Shown in pieces: positions 38,233 through 48,345 of a stretch of DNA of 64,000 nt. The DNA comes from Tetracentron sinense. Taxonomy: Eukaryota > Streptophyta > Magnoliopsida > Trochodendrales > Trochodendraceae. Every line of letters begins with the position of its first letter. Position 1 is the first letter of the stretch. The position numbers were made by a program, and so were the translations under genes. The notes under the pieces were generated by a model, which saw only the letters and a list, made by a program, of their open reading frames with translations, ran no database searches and was not told the DNA's origin. The stretch is taken from contig CM026551.1 in the NCBI GenBank assembly GCA_015143295.1, positions 49,402,034 through 49,466,033 of the forward strand, read 5' to 3'.

Positions 38233-39307
38233 TAACTTTTCACGACATGTTGACATTTGGTGTAGAGATGATTAAAATGCTAAAACTACTCTTCGCTCAT
38301 CTTTTCGGGCCTGACTCTTAAAGGTAGTACTAGCCTACTAGGGCCTATTCAATCCAGGCTCTCTAAGAGCTGGGATAGGAAACGAGGATAAACTCTAGCT
38401 TTGGATTGACATGCCTTTGTATCATTATCTAGTTGCAAAAGCATGAGGATTTTTCCCTAAATACACCTGGGGTTTCATGAGACCCCCAAAATACACCCCA
38501 CTTATAAAATCTTCCCGTAATACACCTGAAAGTTATTCTGAGACCATTTTATCCTTAATTGAAAATAAAAGGTAAAATAAACTCAAGAGTCCAAGAGTTT
38601 CTCTTCTCCTCACCATAATCTCTCTTCTTCTTCACCATTTTTCCAGTCTGCTCCCTCCGTCTCACGCCGCTGCCTCCCACCATTGTTCCGCCATTAGATC
38701 CTGTGGTTGTTAACACTCTCACAATCCCTCCTCTCTATTTTCTGTAATATGAAAGTTAGGGTTTATTCTTTCCTCTCTCAAATTTCTTTCTATCATTAAC
38801 TCTCCTATTTTCATGTCATTTTTTATTTAATAGAAGATTTTTAAAGTAAAATGGAGGATCCATGGAGGGATCCTCCATCTTGAATGATTCGAAATCGAGA
38901 GGTTGAAGAAGATCAAATTTCTAATTTTCGCGATCATTTACGGAAACTCCCGATCAAGATATAATTATCGCGATCAGATCAAAATATTCTCGATCAATCT
39001 TTATTCTCGCTAGTTAGCGGTCAATTGATCATGACAAGTTAGCATCAAACCATTACCATTGATTGATCGCGAATATTTTACGGTTGATCGTGATTTGTCT
39101 ACCATTCCGCAATTAAAGTTTTCCACTCATTCACGATTGATCATGACATTTCCAAAAAATTCACGATTGATTGCACTGTAATTAACGATCTTAAAAACAT
39201 ATTATGTGAATAAACGGATTAAGTGTCCTAACGTCTATTATTTATGATTTTACCTTTATTATATGTTTATTAATGCATGCATGTTCTCATATTTACAGGT
39301 AATAATC

Positions 39308-39439
39308 ATGAAATCTATTGTTTGCTTTTATGATGGTGAATGGGTATATGAAAATGATAGATTCTCCAACAATGGTGGAGTCTCAAGATGTGTAGTTTTG
39401 AGCAATGAAATTACATACGATCATGTCCATCCTAATTAA
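39308..39439 (+). pseudogene. MuDR/MURA-type transposase N-terminal remnant
   Basis: A 43-codon frame starts ATG at 39308 directly after a good acceptor (ttacag, about 39299). It contains 'CFYDGEWVYE', 'RCVVLSNEITYD' and then a stop. Plant Mutator transposases begin with this layout: a short strand, G-x-W, a variable loop, then a basic strand and 'I(T/S)Y'. The remaining transposase core (DDE, SWIM zinc finger) is absent. Confidence 0.5.
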
Positions 39440-39665
39440 CGATCCAATGAAAAAATCATGGTAAAAAAAAAATACTGCGATTGAAATTCGGCAATTGAAA
39501 CCTGCATTTAACGATCATGTCCATCCTAATTAACGATCCAATCAAAAAAATCACAGTCAAAAAAGCAGACCGTGATTGAAACTGAGATTTAAACTTGTAT
39601 TTAAAGATCATGTCCACCGTAATTAACGATCCAGTGAAAAAAATCACAGTAAAAAAAACAGAGAA
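39418..39665 (+). repeat. Tandem repeat, about 93-bp unit x 2.7
   Basis: 'gatcatgtccatcctaatta' begins units at 39419, 39513 and 39606. A second local duplication (about 81 bp x 2, 'gacaaccactc...ttattgaagacc') lies at 39729-39890. Both are inside the Mutator-like element. Confidence 0.8.
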
Positions 39666-41778
39666 TGACAAAATTCCCCCATTATCTTAAGCATCTACAA
39701 ATATGCATAAATACATTCATCAATGCCCATCCATGACAACCACTCTCCTCTATCAATATTATTGAAGACCCCGCTGCTTGATGTGCTTCCAGCATTGCTT
39801 TGGGAGCCCATCTGTGACAACCACTCCCATCTACCAATATTATTGAGGACCTTGCTGCTTTATGTGCTTCAAACAATCAAATATAATTGTCTTCCTGAAG
39901 TTTGTAGAATTTTTCTGCAAGTTAACATACAAAATGCAAGTTATAACCAAAATAGAATATGGATGCTAAATATAAACACATGTATCTTAACTTACTAGAT
40001 CAAAATTGACGGGAAGGTAACATAAGAGATCAATGTACTTCATGACAAACATTCCACAGTCATGGCTAAACAATGAAGCAAGAATAAACATGTGATCGTT
40101 TACATTTATGTATCAATAAACATTAAAAAAAAAAAAGTTAAAACATAAAGAATAATCTGATTTTTAGATCATTAATTATACTTCATCCAATCGTGGATTT
40201 TGGGAAACATCACGATCAATCGTGAATTTATGAAGAGAAAATAACGATCAACCGCAAATTTGTTTTAAAAAAATATCAACATGTGATTGTTTCTATTCCG
40301 TTTATATTCTTTCAAAACAAAACCCCCAGATTTTTTCTAATGTAACACGAAGAAGAGATCTAAACCAATTTCTTCTTAAAGTCACGATCAACTATAACAC
40401 GATCAATTATAACCAGATGATGGAAAAATCACGATTAACTATAACACGAAGAAGAGATCGTTTCTTCTTAAAGAAAAATAAAGCTAACATAAAGGGATCG
40501 ATTCTTCTTAGAAATAAAACCCCCCAAAAATCAAAACCTAAATCAAATCAGTTTTACTATAATCTGCAAAAAAAATATTTTTAAATTATTAATAATAAAA
40601 CTCAGACAACCCAGATTGCGAAAAACAAACCATTTTTTTTTTCTTTCTTAAGAAAAACAAAAGCTCAGAAAATGATGATGCCAACCTTCTCAAGGTATTA
40701 CAGGAATTAGAGACTTGACCGTTTGTTTTTATCAAAAAAAAATTTCAAATATTGGAAGAGAGTTTTATCTTTGTTCCTTGGGTATTTTGAAGACCAAAAA
40801 TCTGAAACCAGATCTTCTACTATAGCCTTAAGACCTTCTATCTGTATAGTTCGACTATTAGTTATCAACTGTACAAAACCAGAAAAAACCATGTTTGCAA
40901 CAACAATTTTGCAACTCAAAGCAACGGGTTACTATAATCTGCAAAAAAAAACCATCTCAAGAGATGAAGATCCAAAAGCACAAAGAGAGTTTTTTTTTAG
41001 GGTTTATTGTGAGCTAAAAGAATATGTGAGAGCACTAACCATCACCGGAGCTAATGGCGGAGCGGCAGCAGGATACGGCGGCGTGAGACAGAGGGAGCTG
41101 GCAGGAAGAATGGTGAGGAAGAAGAGAGGTGGGGAGAAGAGATTTACACTGTGGTAGGGAGAGACTCTTGAGTTTCTTACCTTTACCCTTTATTTTGGTT
41201 AAAGGGTATAATAGACTTTAAAAAACTTTTAGCTGTATTTGGGGAAGATTTTAAAAGTGGGGTGTATTTTGGGGCTCTCAAGAAACCCTGGGTGTATTTA
41301 GAGAAAAATCCTGACACTGGAACCCTCAGCTTAGATTTGTCACTAATTGAAGGAAATCTTATTACCGAGTCCCAAATAGAGGCCAATAGATTCGTAGTCT
41401 TTCTCTGTTATCTATCTTGTGGACCTGTGTGTGCCCTTGTACCACACCTCCTTCAAAAGATAGGTACCCTTTTGTGAGGAAAGGTAGTGGGGTTAGCCTC
41501 ATGCTACCGGGTGGGTGCGTGAGTGTGTCTAGGTGCCTGTGTGCAAGGGCGGGGCCACATGGGGACCAGGGAGGCTGAATCTCCCCCTCAACTTAGGTTA
41601 ACATGGGCGTAGTTTGGGAGGAGGGGTGAAGCCAGGTGGCGATGGGGCTCTAAGCCCTCCTCCCCAACTTTTGAGGAGGAAAAAATAAATAAATTTACAC
41701 TTATATTATTTAATTTAAGATGACGTAGGCATGGAAATTATTTAGCTTAATATGGCCTAGCCATGAGCAAGTGAACAA

Positions 41779-42080
41779 CTGCCCTTTTGGATGGAGTATG
41801 GACTTACCCTTATGGCACTTTAGTGGCTACCTTAGGTCTAGTTGTGTGTGTGAGTTTAGAGTGGATGTTATATAGTTGCCTGATAACATTTCCACCAAAA
41901 AATCCAATTTGGTTCTCTATTACCATGTGCGTTAGGGTGAATCCCGAGTTTAATCCTACATCAGTTGGGAAGTGGACTTTGTAGGAGTGTATATAAGGGG
42001 TCATCAACCCTCCTTAAGACATGCCCTTTTGGAGTGGCTGCTTGGACTTACCCTTTGGCACCTTAGCGGCTACCACCAAA
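41779..42080 (+). repeat. Possible TRIM-type element
   Basis: Two direct repeats of about 50 bp ('ccttttgga', 'ttaccctt', 'ggcacctttagcggctacc'-like) lie at 41779-41828 and 42025-42074. Between them is 'cagttgggaagtggactttg', a phrase common in plant miniature LTR elements. Related pieces are at 8870 and 29790. No coding. Confidence 0.35.
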
Positions 42081-42197
42081 AAAAAAAAACATCTGCCCCT
42101 AACCAATAAAAATATATTATTTACAAATAAAAAAAGCGACAAGATGGCCCACAAACTTGGACCTAAAAAAAAAAATTGGGGGCATAGCCCCCGAACT

Positions 42198-42659
42198 CAA
42201 GGTTTTTAATTTCGAAATTTGCGACGATTTCGGTAAACCAACCCGAACCAAAATCCCGAAAAATTGCGGGATTTCGGCGAAATTTCGAAATCCGAAATAA
42301 TAATATTTTATTAATATATATATTTTATTAATATATGTTAAAAAATTATATTTTATTAAAAAAAATTATATTTAAATAAATATTATTATTTTATTTTTGA
42401 AATTTTACGAAATTTCAGTAAAAATTTAGAAATATTTCGGAATATTTCAAAATATTTAGGAATATTTCGGAATTAAAAAATAAATAAATAAAACCTATTT
42501 AAAAATAAATTTCGCCAAAATTTCCAAAATCTAAAATTTGACCCGAAATTTTTCATAATTTTGGCCGAAATCTAATTTTCAAAATAAATTCAGTTTGAAT
42601 GTCTTTGGGGTTGGCCGAAACCAAAATTTCACGAAACTTTAACGAAATGTCAAACCTTG
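42198..42659. repeat. hAT-like MITE, AAATTTCG-rich
   Basis: It starts CAAGGTTTTTAATTTCG and ends with the inverse 'gaaatgtcaaaccttg'. Flanks cccgaact and cccaaacc agree at 6 of 8. The interior consists of 'gaaatttcg/cgaaattt' and 'aatatttcggaatatttc' repeats. It is nested in the hAT-like element 41546-42695. Confidence 0.65.
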
Positions 42660-42841
42660 CCCAAACCCTGGAAGAAAATCCTGGTTCTGTTCCCTCCTGT
42701 GTGTGTTATGTGTGATAAAAAAAACATATTAACATAGATGAATGCAATGGGAGAGTAAACGTGTTCTCATTCTGTTTTGATTTTTAGGCGTGCTACCCTA
42801 TTCTTAGGCATATTTCACTTGTTAAAGTAGACAAAAGATTA

Positions 42842-44038
42842 GGTGCCGTTTGGATATACTTCCATTTTTTTGTTTTTATTTTTTGTTTTTAAAAATTGGA
42901 AACGACTTTTTGTTTTCAATTTTTTTTAAGTAGGAAACATGGTATTACTAAAGGTTACTTATTTTTAAAAAAGAAAAACAAAAAAATGTATTTGATAAAT
43001 ATGATTAAATAATTTCAATTCATGGTGGTGGTAGTGGTGAGTGGTGGCGGTAGGTGTAGTGTGGTGGTGTGTGGTGGTGGGTGGTGGTGGTGGTGTGGTA
43101 GTGGTAGTGGTTGTATTGTGGTGGTGGGTGGTGGTGGTGGTGGTGGCGGCGACGGTGGCGCTGGAGGTGGAGGTGGTGGTGGGTGGTGGATGGTGGTAGT
43201 ATTATGGTGGTGGTGGTGGTGGTGGTAGGTGGCGGTGGAGGTGGAGGTGGGTGGTTGGTGATGGTGTGGTGGTGGTGGTGGGTGGTGGTGGTGGTGGTGG
43301 TGGTGGTGGTGGGGGGTGGGGGTGGTGGTTGTATTGTGGTGGTGGTGGTGGTGGTGGTGGTGGTGGTGGCGGTGGTGGTGGTGGTGGGTGGTTGTGTAGT
43401 GGTAGTGGTGGTGGTTGTGGTGATGGTGGTGGTTGTATTGTGGTGGTGGCGGTGGCGGTGGAGGTGGAGGTGGTGGTGGGTGGTGTGGTTGTGGTGGTGG
43501 TGGTGGATGGTGGTAGTATTATGGTGGTGGTGGTGGTGGTGGTGGTGGTGGTGGGTGGTGGATGGTGGATGGTGGATGGTGGGTGGTGGTGTAGTGGTAG
43601 TGGTGGTGGTGGGTGGGGGCGGTGGTTGTATTGTGGTGGTGGGTGGCAGTGACAGTGGAGGTGGTGGTGGGTGGTGAGTGGTGAGTGGTGAGTGGTGGTG
43701 GTGTGGTGGTGGTGGTGGATGGTGGTCGTATTATGGTGGTGGTGGATGGCAGTGGCGGTTGAGGTGGGTGGTGGTGATGATGGTAGTATTGTGGTGATGC
43801 AGTGGTTGTTGTGCGTTGTAGTGTTGATGGTGGGTCGGTGTTTTCCATTTTTGTTTTTTGTTTTCAAAAATAGAGGTAGAAGAAAATTTTTGTTACCTTG
43901 ATTTTAAAAAATTTTGTTATTAATTTTTAAAAACAGAAAACATAAACATGTTTACGAAACATGTTTTGTGTAAAAATTTTCAAAATTTTGTTTTTGAAAA
44001 CAAAAAAACAAAAAACGGAAGTGCAACCAAACGGGGCC
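42842..44038. mobile_element. Tourist-like MITE expanded by a GTG repeat
   Basis: Left TIR GGTGCCGTTTGGATATACTTCC; right TIR in reverse GGCCCCGTTTGGTTGCACTTCC. The target duplication TTA (42839-42841, 44039-44041) is that of PIF/Harbinger elements. Subterminal parts are 'tttttgtttttaaaaa'-type. The centre is the GTG array 43022-43830, so the original MITE was probably only about 390 bp. Confidence 0.82.
43022..43830 (+). repeat. (GTG)n trinucleotide array, about 800 bp
   Basis: Mostly GTG/GGT with GTA, GAG and GCG variants. Open frames on both strands (Gly/Val/Trp or His/Pro/Thr homopolymers) are artefacts of the repeat. Higher-order units are visible: 'gtggtggttgtattgtggtg' recurs at about 43105, 43325, 43430 and 43622, and 'gatggtggtagtattatgg' at 43190, 43507 and, with change, 43719. 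Confidence 0.97.
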
Positions 44039-44040
44039 TT

Positions 44041-44190
44041 AGCTCTCCACAAATGATTGGGCACCTTATGATAATTTGGAGGAAAAGTCATTTCATTTTC
44101 TCCCTATTATTTTGACTTCTCCCCACTTGATATCTCTCCCCTTAAAAACATCACGTCACATATCCCAATCATTTGTGGATGCCCTATCGC
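44041..44190. repeat. Short foldback repeat
   Basis: 'ccacaaatgattgggca' at 44047-44063 is inverted as 'cccaatcatttgtgg' at 44164-44178. The core 'gtcatttcattttctccc' is shared with 45640-45690 and 47500-47530, so these may be one MITE group. Confidence 0.55.
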
Positions 44191-44246
44191 TTGGCTCGAG
44201 CATCCACCAGAGCTAATCTTTTCCCCTTAAAGTAAGGATAAGCAGA

Positions 44247-44345
44247 ACTTCTTTTAACTATAGTTAATATTTTAAACATTGTTTTTTTCTTCTAAAACCC
44301 AAGGTTGCATTGTCGCTCCCAAGACCTAATAATGGAGGGTTTTAC
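44247..44345 (+). repeat. Near-identical copy of 38136-38232
   Basis: About 100 bp from 'aacttcttttaactatagtt' to 'ggagggtttta' with only a few differences. One arm resembles the foldback family. Confidence 0.7.
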
Positions 44346-44436
44346 TTAAATAAAAAAAAAAGTAAGGATAAGCAGGCAATGGATTTACTCTACCTGAAGC
44401 CCGAGTAACTTGCTCAGGCCTAGCCTCTTTGTCTCA

Positions 44437-44613
44437 CATGTGTCCCCTTTTAACTGTGGTTAAGATTCACTAATCTTTAGGGTGAAAGAATCTAACCTTA
44501 TTTTCTTAGAAGAAAAAGAACTTGTTCAAAAAACATTATTATTTTTCTAAAAATCAATATTAGATTATTTAATCCTAAGAGTTTGTGAATCTTAAATCAC
44601 AGGAGACACACGT
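44437..44613. repeat. Foldback MITE of the TTAACC/GGTTAA family
   Basis: 'acatgtgtccccttttaact', 'gtggttaagattcactaatc' at the left; inverse arm 'gtgaatcttaaatcacagg', 'gacacacgt' at the right; A/T-rich centre. Confidence 0.65.
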
Positions 44614-44763
44614 TGGGCAAAGAGACGGCCTGAAAAATCCGTAGCTGGATAGGTGTTGGTTTTTAATTGAGATTAGGGGATGCTTGAGAGTAGGGCTAGC
44701 ACAGCTCCTCTTTTTAATTTGTATGGAGAATGTTAGCAGGGATCGGATTTGGTCTGCCTCGCC

Positions 44764-45031
44764 TAGGGCTGTATTCGGCTGGGCTTAACCGGGCTTGTCC
44801 AAGCCCGGCTCGGCTTGAATAAGTTTGATCGAGACCCAAAGCCCGGCTCAGCCAGAAATCTTGTTTGATTGTGCGGCCCAAAGCTTGGCCCAAAAAAAAA
44901 AACTTGGCTTGAAGCCCGGCTCAGCCCGAATTGATTCAAGCTCAAGCCGGGCTTGGCTTGGCTCGAGCTCAGCTTGAATCCTTTTTTTTTTTTTTTATAA
45001 TAAAATTTTATATTATTTATATACATAATAA

Positions 45032-45082
<51 letters not shown>

Positions 45083-45256
45083 TAATATTCTAACCGAGCC
45101 GAACCTCAATCGAGTCGGGCCGAGCCGCACAAGGGTTGGCTTGAGCTCGGCTTGAATTAGATTTCGGGCTTTTTTTTTAGGCTTGGCTTGGCTTGAATTA
45201 GTTTTCGGGTCGAGCCGAGTCACACCAACGGGCCGATGGGGCTTTGTGCAGCCCTA
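44764..45256. repeat. hAT-like MITE, AGCCCGGCTC-rich, with (TA)n core
   Basis: It starts TAGGGCTGTATTCGGCTGGG and ends 'gggctttgtgcagccCTA'. The perfect 8-bp duplication GCCTCGCC (44756-44763, 45257-45264) proves the ends. Arms are repeats of 'aagcccggctc/gagccgggct'; a (TA)n run of about 45 bp lies at 45034-45078. Confidence 0.88.
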
Positions 45257-45294
45257 GCCTCGCCATTCTAAAATCGTCTTGCCCACTCACATAG

Positions 45295-45445
45295 CCCTTT
45301 AACTGCATCCGGGTTAAGAAATTTAACTTCTATGGTTAGTTTTTTTTCTAAAAACCAAAGCTACATGATTGAACCAAAAGGATTAGTTCATCTTAACCAT
45401 AAGGATTAGTTAATTTTAATTACAGTTAAGGAGTGTTAAGGGCCA
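45295..45445. repeat. Foldback MITE of the TTAACC/GGTTAA family
   Basis: 'ctttaactgcatccgggtta' at the left and 'attacagttaaggagtgtta' at the right with 'ggttagttttttttct' between. Degraded copy. Confidence 0.5.
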
Positions 45446-45479
45446 GACCAAGTCCCATTCCTAGCCGGTGGTCGGGCTT

Positions 45480-45761
45480 TGGATTGTCTCTGGCGAAGCC
45501 AGAAAGGGCTTGTCTCGGGTTTCCATAAAATACGGGACAAGTGGTGGAGAAGTCAAAATCATGGGGCCCATGATTTTCACTTTCCCACACAGAATAAGAC
45601 ATGTGGCAATAAGTGTGTGAGAATAAGGGGGAGAGATAACAAATGGGGAGAAGTCAAAATCATGGGAGAAAATAAAATGACTTCTCCCCATTTTTACGCC
45701 AACTGTCGCACAATGTATGGAACCCCAAGAGCTCTTTCTGGCTTCGCCAGAGACAATCCGA
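45480..45761. repeat. MITE with 26-bp near-perfect TIRs
   Basis: GGATTGTCTCTGGCGAAGCC at 45480 is inverted at the right end (45761), with the match continuing through 'agaaag'. The TIR itself contains the palindrome TGGCGAAGCCA or TGGCTTCGCCA. The centre carries 'gacttctccccatttt' in both orientations (inner foldback). A diverged relative is at 47310-47590. Flanks are not clearly duplicated. Confidence 0.7.
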
Positions 45762-45869
45762 GGCTGGTCGGTCTTGGTTACCTCTCAGTGGCGCAGAAAG
45801 TTTTCCTTTTTTTAAAATGGGACGTATTCTTCTCCGGTTGTAATCGGTTACACCCCTGATTAGACACAT

Positions 45870-47008
45870 GTCCGTTTGTAATTATTTTATTTTTTTTGAT
45901 AATCTTTTATATACCTTTTTAGCTCATAATATTTTTTAGTTGTAACTGATTTTTGCCAAAACCAATTATGCTCCCCCAGGGCCGAGCCTGGATTTTCTAG
46001 CGTGGGGGCACACAATTGTTGATTGAAAATGGTAATAATTATTGATAGATTTGTGAACAATTATTTGGTGGGTATGGAATATTCTGGGTCTAAGGGATTA
46101 GGGAGCATAGCCCCCAAAATTTTTTTTGATGACTAAGTTCTTTAGTCATTCCATCCCTACATTTCGTATATATCTTATGAGTATTATTTCTCCTTATTTA
46201 CGATACAATTGTCTCCTTAGCGAGATGAAAGAGTTAACCACAGTTAATAGAAATTAAAAGGGACACGTGTTATTTGGTGCGATTGAACTCTCTCCAAGTT
46301 CAATCGCGATTGACTGTAATTCTATTATCTAAATAGATAGATGAGGGTAGTTTGGAAATTAAAGTAAAATATTAAATCAAAGTTTTGTTTTATATAAGGG
46401 TAGTTTAGGAATTTTGTAAAATTCAGGCTACGCCAGACTCTCTCTTTATAATAGTAAAGATATGTCCGGTTAAATAATTAAATAAAATGATATAAAAGAT
46501 ATATTGTCTTTTCAAAAGTTCAGGGGATAGGTGTTCCCTTGCCTCATGGTTATGTCATATTAAATAATTAAATAATATAATATAATATGATATTTTAGGG
46601 GATAAGCTCCTTGTCCATAATTATGCACACTTAACTAATTAATCAACTTAGTATAAAATATATTTTTTATTTAAAGTTTAAGAGTTGAGATCATAGTCAA
46701 TTGTGTTAAATTCGGGAGAGTTCAGTTGCACCCACAGGTCAACACATGTCCTTTTTAACTCTGGCTAATTATGATTAGATTCATTAAACCTTAGGGTTCA
46801 ACAATCTACCTTGGTTTAAAAATATATATATTTAGAAAATATTAACCCTCCACTTCAATTCCCACCCCTATTGTGAGTGCAATCCAAATTTCAATCACAA
46901 TTGGACAAACTCGAACTCAAAGCTCAAGTAGCCCTAGCCTCCATTCCTAGTGATTGAATCACAAGTCAATTGTGATTGAACTCTGGGAGAGTTCAATCAC
47001 ACCCACAA
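45870..47008. repeat. Mixed repeat region: hAT-like fragment and foldback arms
   Basis: 45978-46110 ('cagggccgagcctggatttt...catagcccccaaaa') belongs to the 11204/33450 group. Foldback arms with 'gtt(a)aaaagggacacgtg' and a flanking 'gattgaactctcggagagttcaat'-type hairpin appear at 46240-46320, 46690-46860 and 46940-47005. No gene. Confidence 0.45.
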
Positions 47009-47224
47009 CCAACACGTATCCCTTTTAATCATTATTAACTATGGTTAAGATCACTAACCATTGGGATTCAATAATATAACATGGTTTTTAGAAAAAAAAC
47101 ATTTAAACTTTAAGAGTTTTAAGCCCATGAGATAATATTTTATCAAACAAACCAAGGTTATATTATTGAATCTCAGGTTGATGAATTTTAACCACAATTA
47201 ATATAAGTTAAAAGGGACACTTGT
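47009..47224. repeat. Complete foldback MITE of the TTAACC/GGTTAA family
   Basis: Left arm 'caacacgtatcccttttaat', 'aactatggttaagatcacta'; right arm 'gatgaattttaaccacaatt', 'gttaaaagggacacttg'. It is flanked on both sides by 'attgaactc...gagtt(t)caat' hairpins, which seem to be the outermost part of a longer form. Confidence 0.65.
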
Positions 47225-47309
47225 TTTGCCTGTGATGTTTTATTGAACTCTCCCTGAGTTTCAATTGCTAACTCTCAGTGGGTCCCAGCGCAGAACCTTT
47301 TTTAGGCTC

Positions 47310-47590
47310 CTCTCTCTGGCCCGGTGCCAAAGAGATGCTCTCGGCCACCACCAATTGCAACAAGTGGAGGGAGAAGTCATTTATGGGCCATGATTTTTGA
47401 CTTATCCCCCCATTATTTGACCCCCCCCCAAAAAAACCCCCCTGGGGATAAATGGTGGAGATAAATGGATAGATATATCAATTGGGGAAGAATTCAAAAT
47501 CAGGGAGAATGAAATGACTTCTCCTTCCACTTGTGCGTCAATGTGGTGGCCCGAGAGCATCTCTCTGGCATGGGCTAGAGAGAATCCGAA
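47310..47590. repeat. MITE related to 45480-45761
   Basis: 'ctctctctggcccggtgcca' and 'gagatgctctcgg' at the left are inverted at the right ('ccgagagcatctctctggca', 'gggctagagagaatccg'). The core contains 'gagaatgaaatgacttctcc', as in the relative. Confidence 0.6.
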
Positions 47591-47617
47591 ACCTTTTTTA
47601 GGAGTCAAATCCTCTAC

Positions 47618-47965
47618 GTGATAGCCGGATTTGGCAAATCCGCACCTCCCTAAGTCGCCACGCATCTCCTTGACACCCCTTAACTGTGGGTAGGTTCATT
47701 CACCCACCCCCAAGAGGGGTCACCCCCCATTTTTGGTTTTTTTTTTTTTAAATATTTTCTTTTTTTAACTTTAAAAACTGTTTTAGAGTTTTTTAATATT
47801 AAAACAAGTTTTTTAATTTTTAAAAAAGAAATTAATTTTAAAACAAAAAAACCAAAAATGGGTGGTGAACCTAGAGGTGGGTGAACCTTACCACGGTTAA
47901 GGGGTGTCAAAAGAGACACGTGGTGACCTCAGGGGTGAACACCGGTTTTGCCAATCCGGTTATCA
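47618..47965. repeat. Long foldback element, TTAACC family with CCGG outer arms
   Basis: Arms are about 110 bp: 'gatagccggatttggcaaat', 'ttgacaccccttaactgtgg', 'gttcattcacccac', with inverse 'gggtgaacctta(c)cacggtta' and 'gtgtcaaaagagacacgtgg' on the other side, then 'ccggttttgccaatccgg'. T-rich centre. Confidence 0.65.
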
Positions 47966-48027
47966 CCGGATATGATTTGGCTCTTTTTTTTTTATCATTA
48001 ATTTTTTTGCACCTATTCCTCTCAGTT

Positions 48028-48345
48028 GTAACCGGTGTTGCCAAAACCGGTACACTCCTTAGGTGGCCACATGTCCCCTTTTGAGACTTTCTTACTAGGG
48101 TTTTAAGATTCACTCAACCCCTAAGGTTCACCCACCATCCGTGTTTTTTTAAAAAAAAATTAAAAAATTTGTTACCCGTGTTTAAAATTTACCAACTCCT
48201 AGGGTTAATTATTTTAAATATTTTTTCTAAAAACTAAAACCAAATCATAAGTGGGTGAACCTAAGGGTAGTGAACCTTAACCCACTTAAGAGGTGTAAAA
48301 AATTTGGTCATTTGGTGCCATAGGGGAGTAACCGGTTACAACCGG
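48028..48345. repeat. Long foldback element, second tandem neighbour
   Basis: 'taaccggtgttgccaaaacc' with 'cacatgtccccttttgagac' at the left; 'gtgggtgaacctaagggtag' to 'gtaaccggttacaaccgg' at the right. It has the same architecture as the preceding element, about 60 bp away. Confidence 0.6.

Larger units (their letters stand above)
38447..41315. mobile_element. Mutator-like element with about 270-bp TIRs
   Basis: The left arm from 38447 (AGGATTTTTCCCTAAATACA) and the inverted right arm from about 41315 (AGGATTTTTCTCTAAATACA) correspond over about 270 bp, past 'gtctcacgccgc' to 'ccgccattag'. Identity is about 75-80% by eye. Long TIRs of this kind define Mutator-like elements. Inside are the N-terminal remnant of a transposase (39308-39439), tandem repeats and many 'cgatca/tgatcg' phrases. 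The rest of a transposase is missing, so it is a deletion derivative. No 9-bp duplication could be read. Confidence 0.75.
41546..42695. mobile_element. hAT-like element with nested insertions
   Basis: It starts CAAGGGCGGGGCCACATGGG, a diverged version of the 11204 terminus. The right side ends 'atcctggttctgttccct' with flanks cctgtgtg on both sides (41538-41545 and 42696-42703 approximately). The interior carries 'gccccc...caaactt' phrases of the family, a TRIM-like pair (41779-42080) and a second MITE (42198-42659). Confidence 0.55.

Noticed and set aside
43111-43867. Long frames encoding Trp/Gly/Val-rich or His/Pro/Thr-rich 'proteins'
   Set aside because: They are translations of the GTG trinucleotide array in several frames at once and are not genes.
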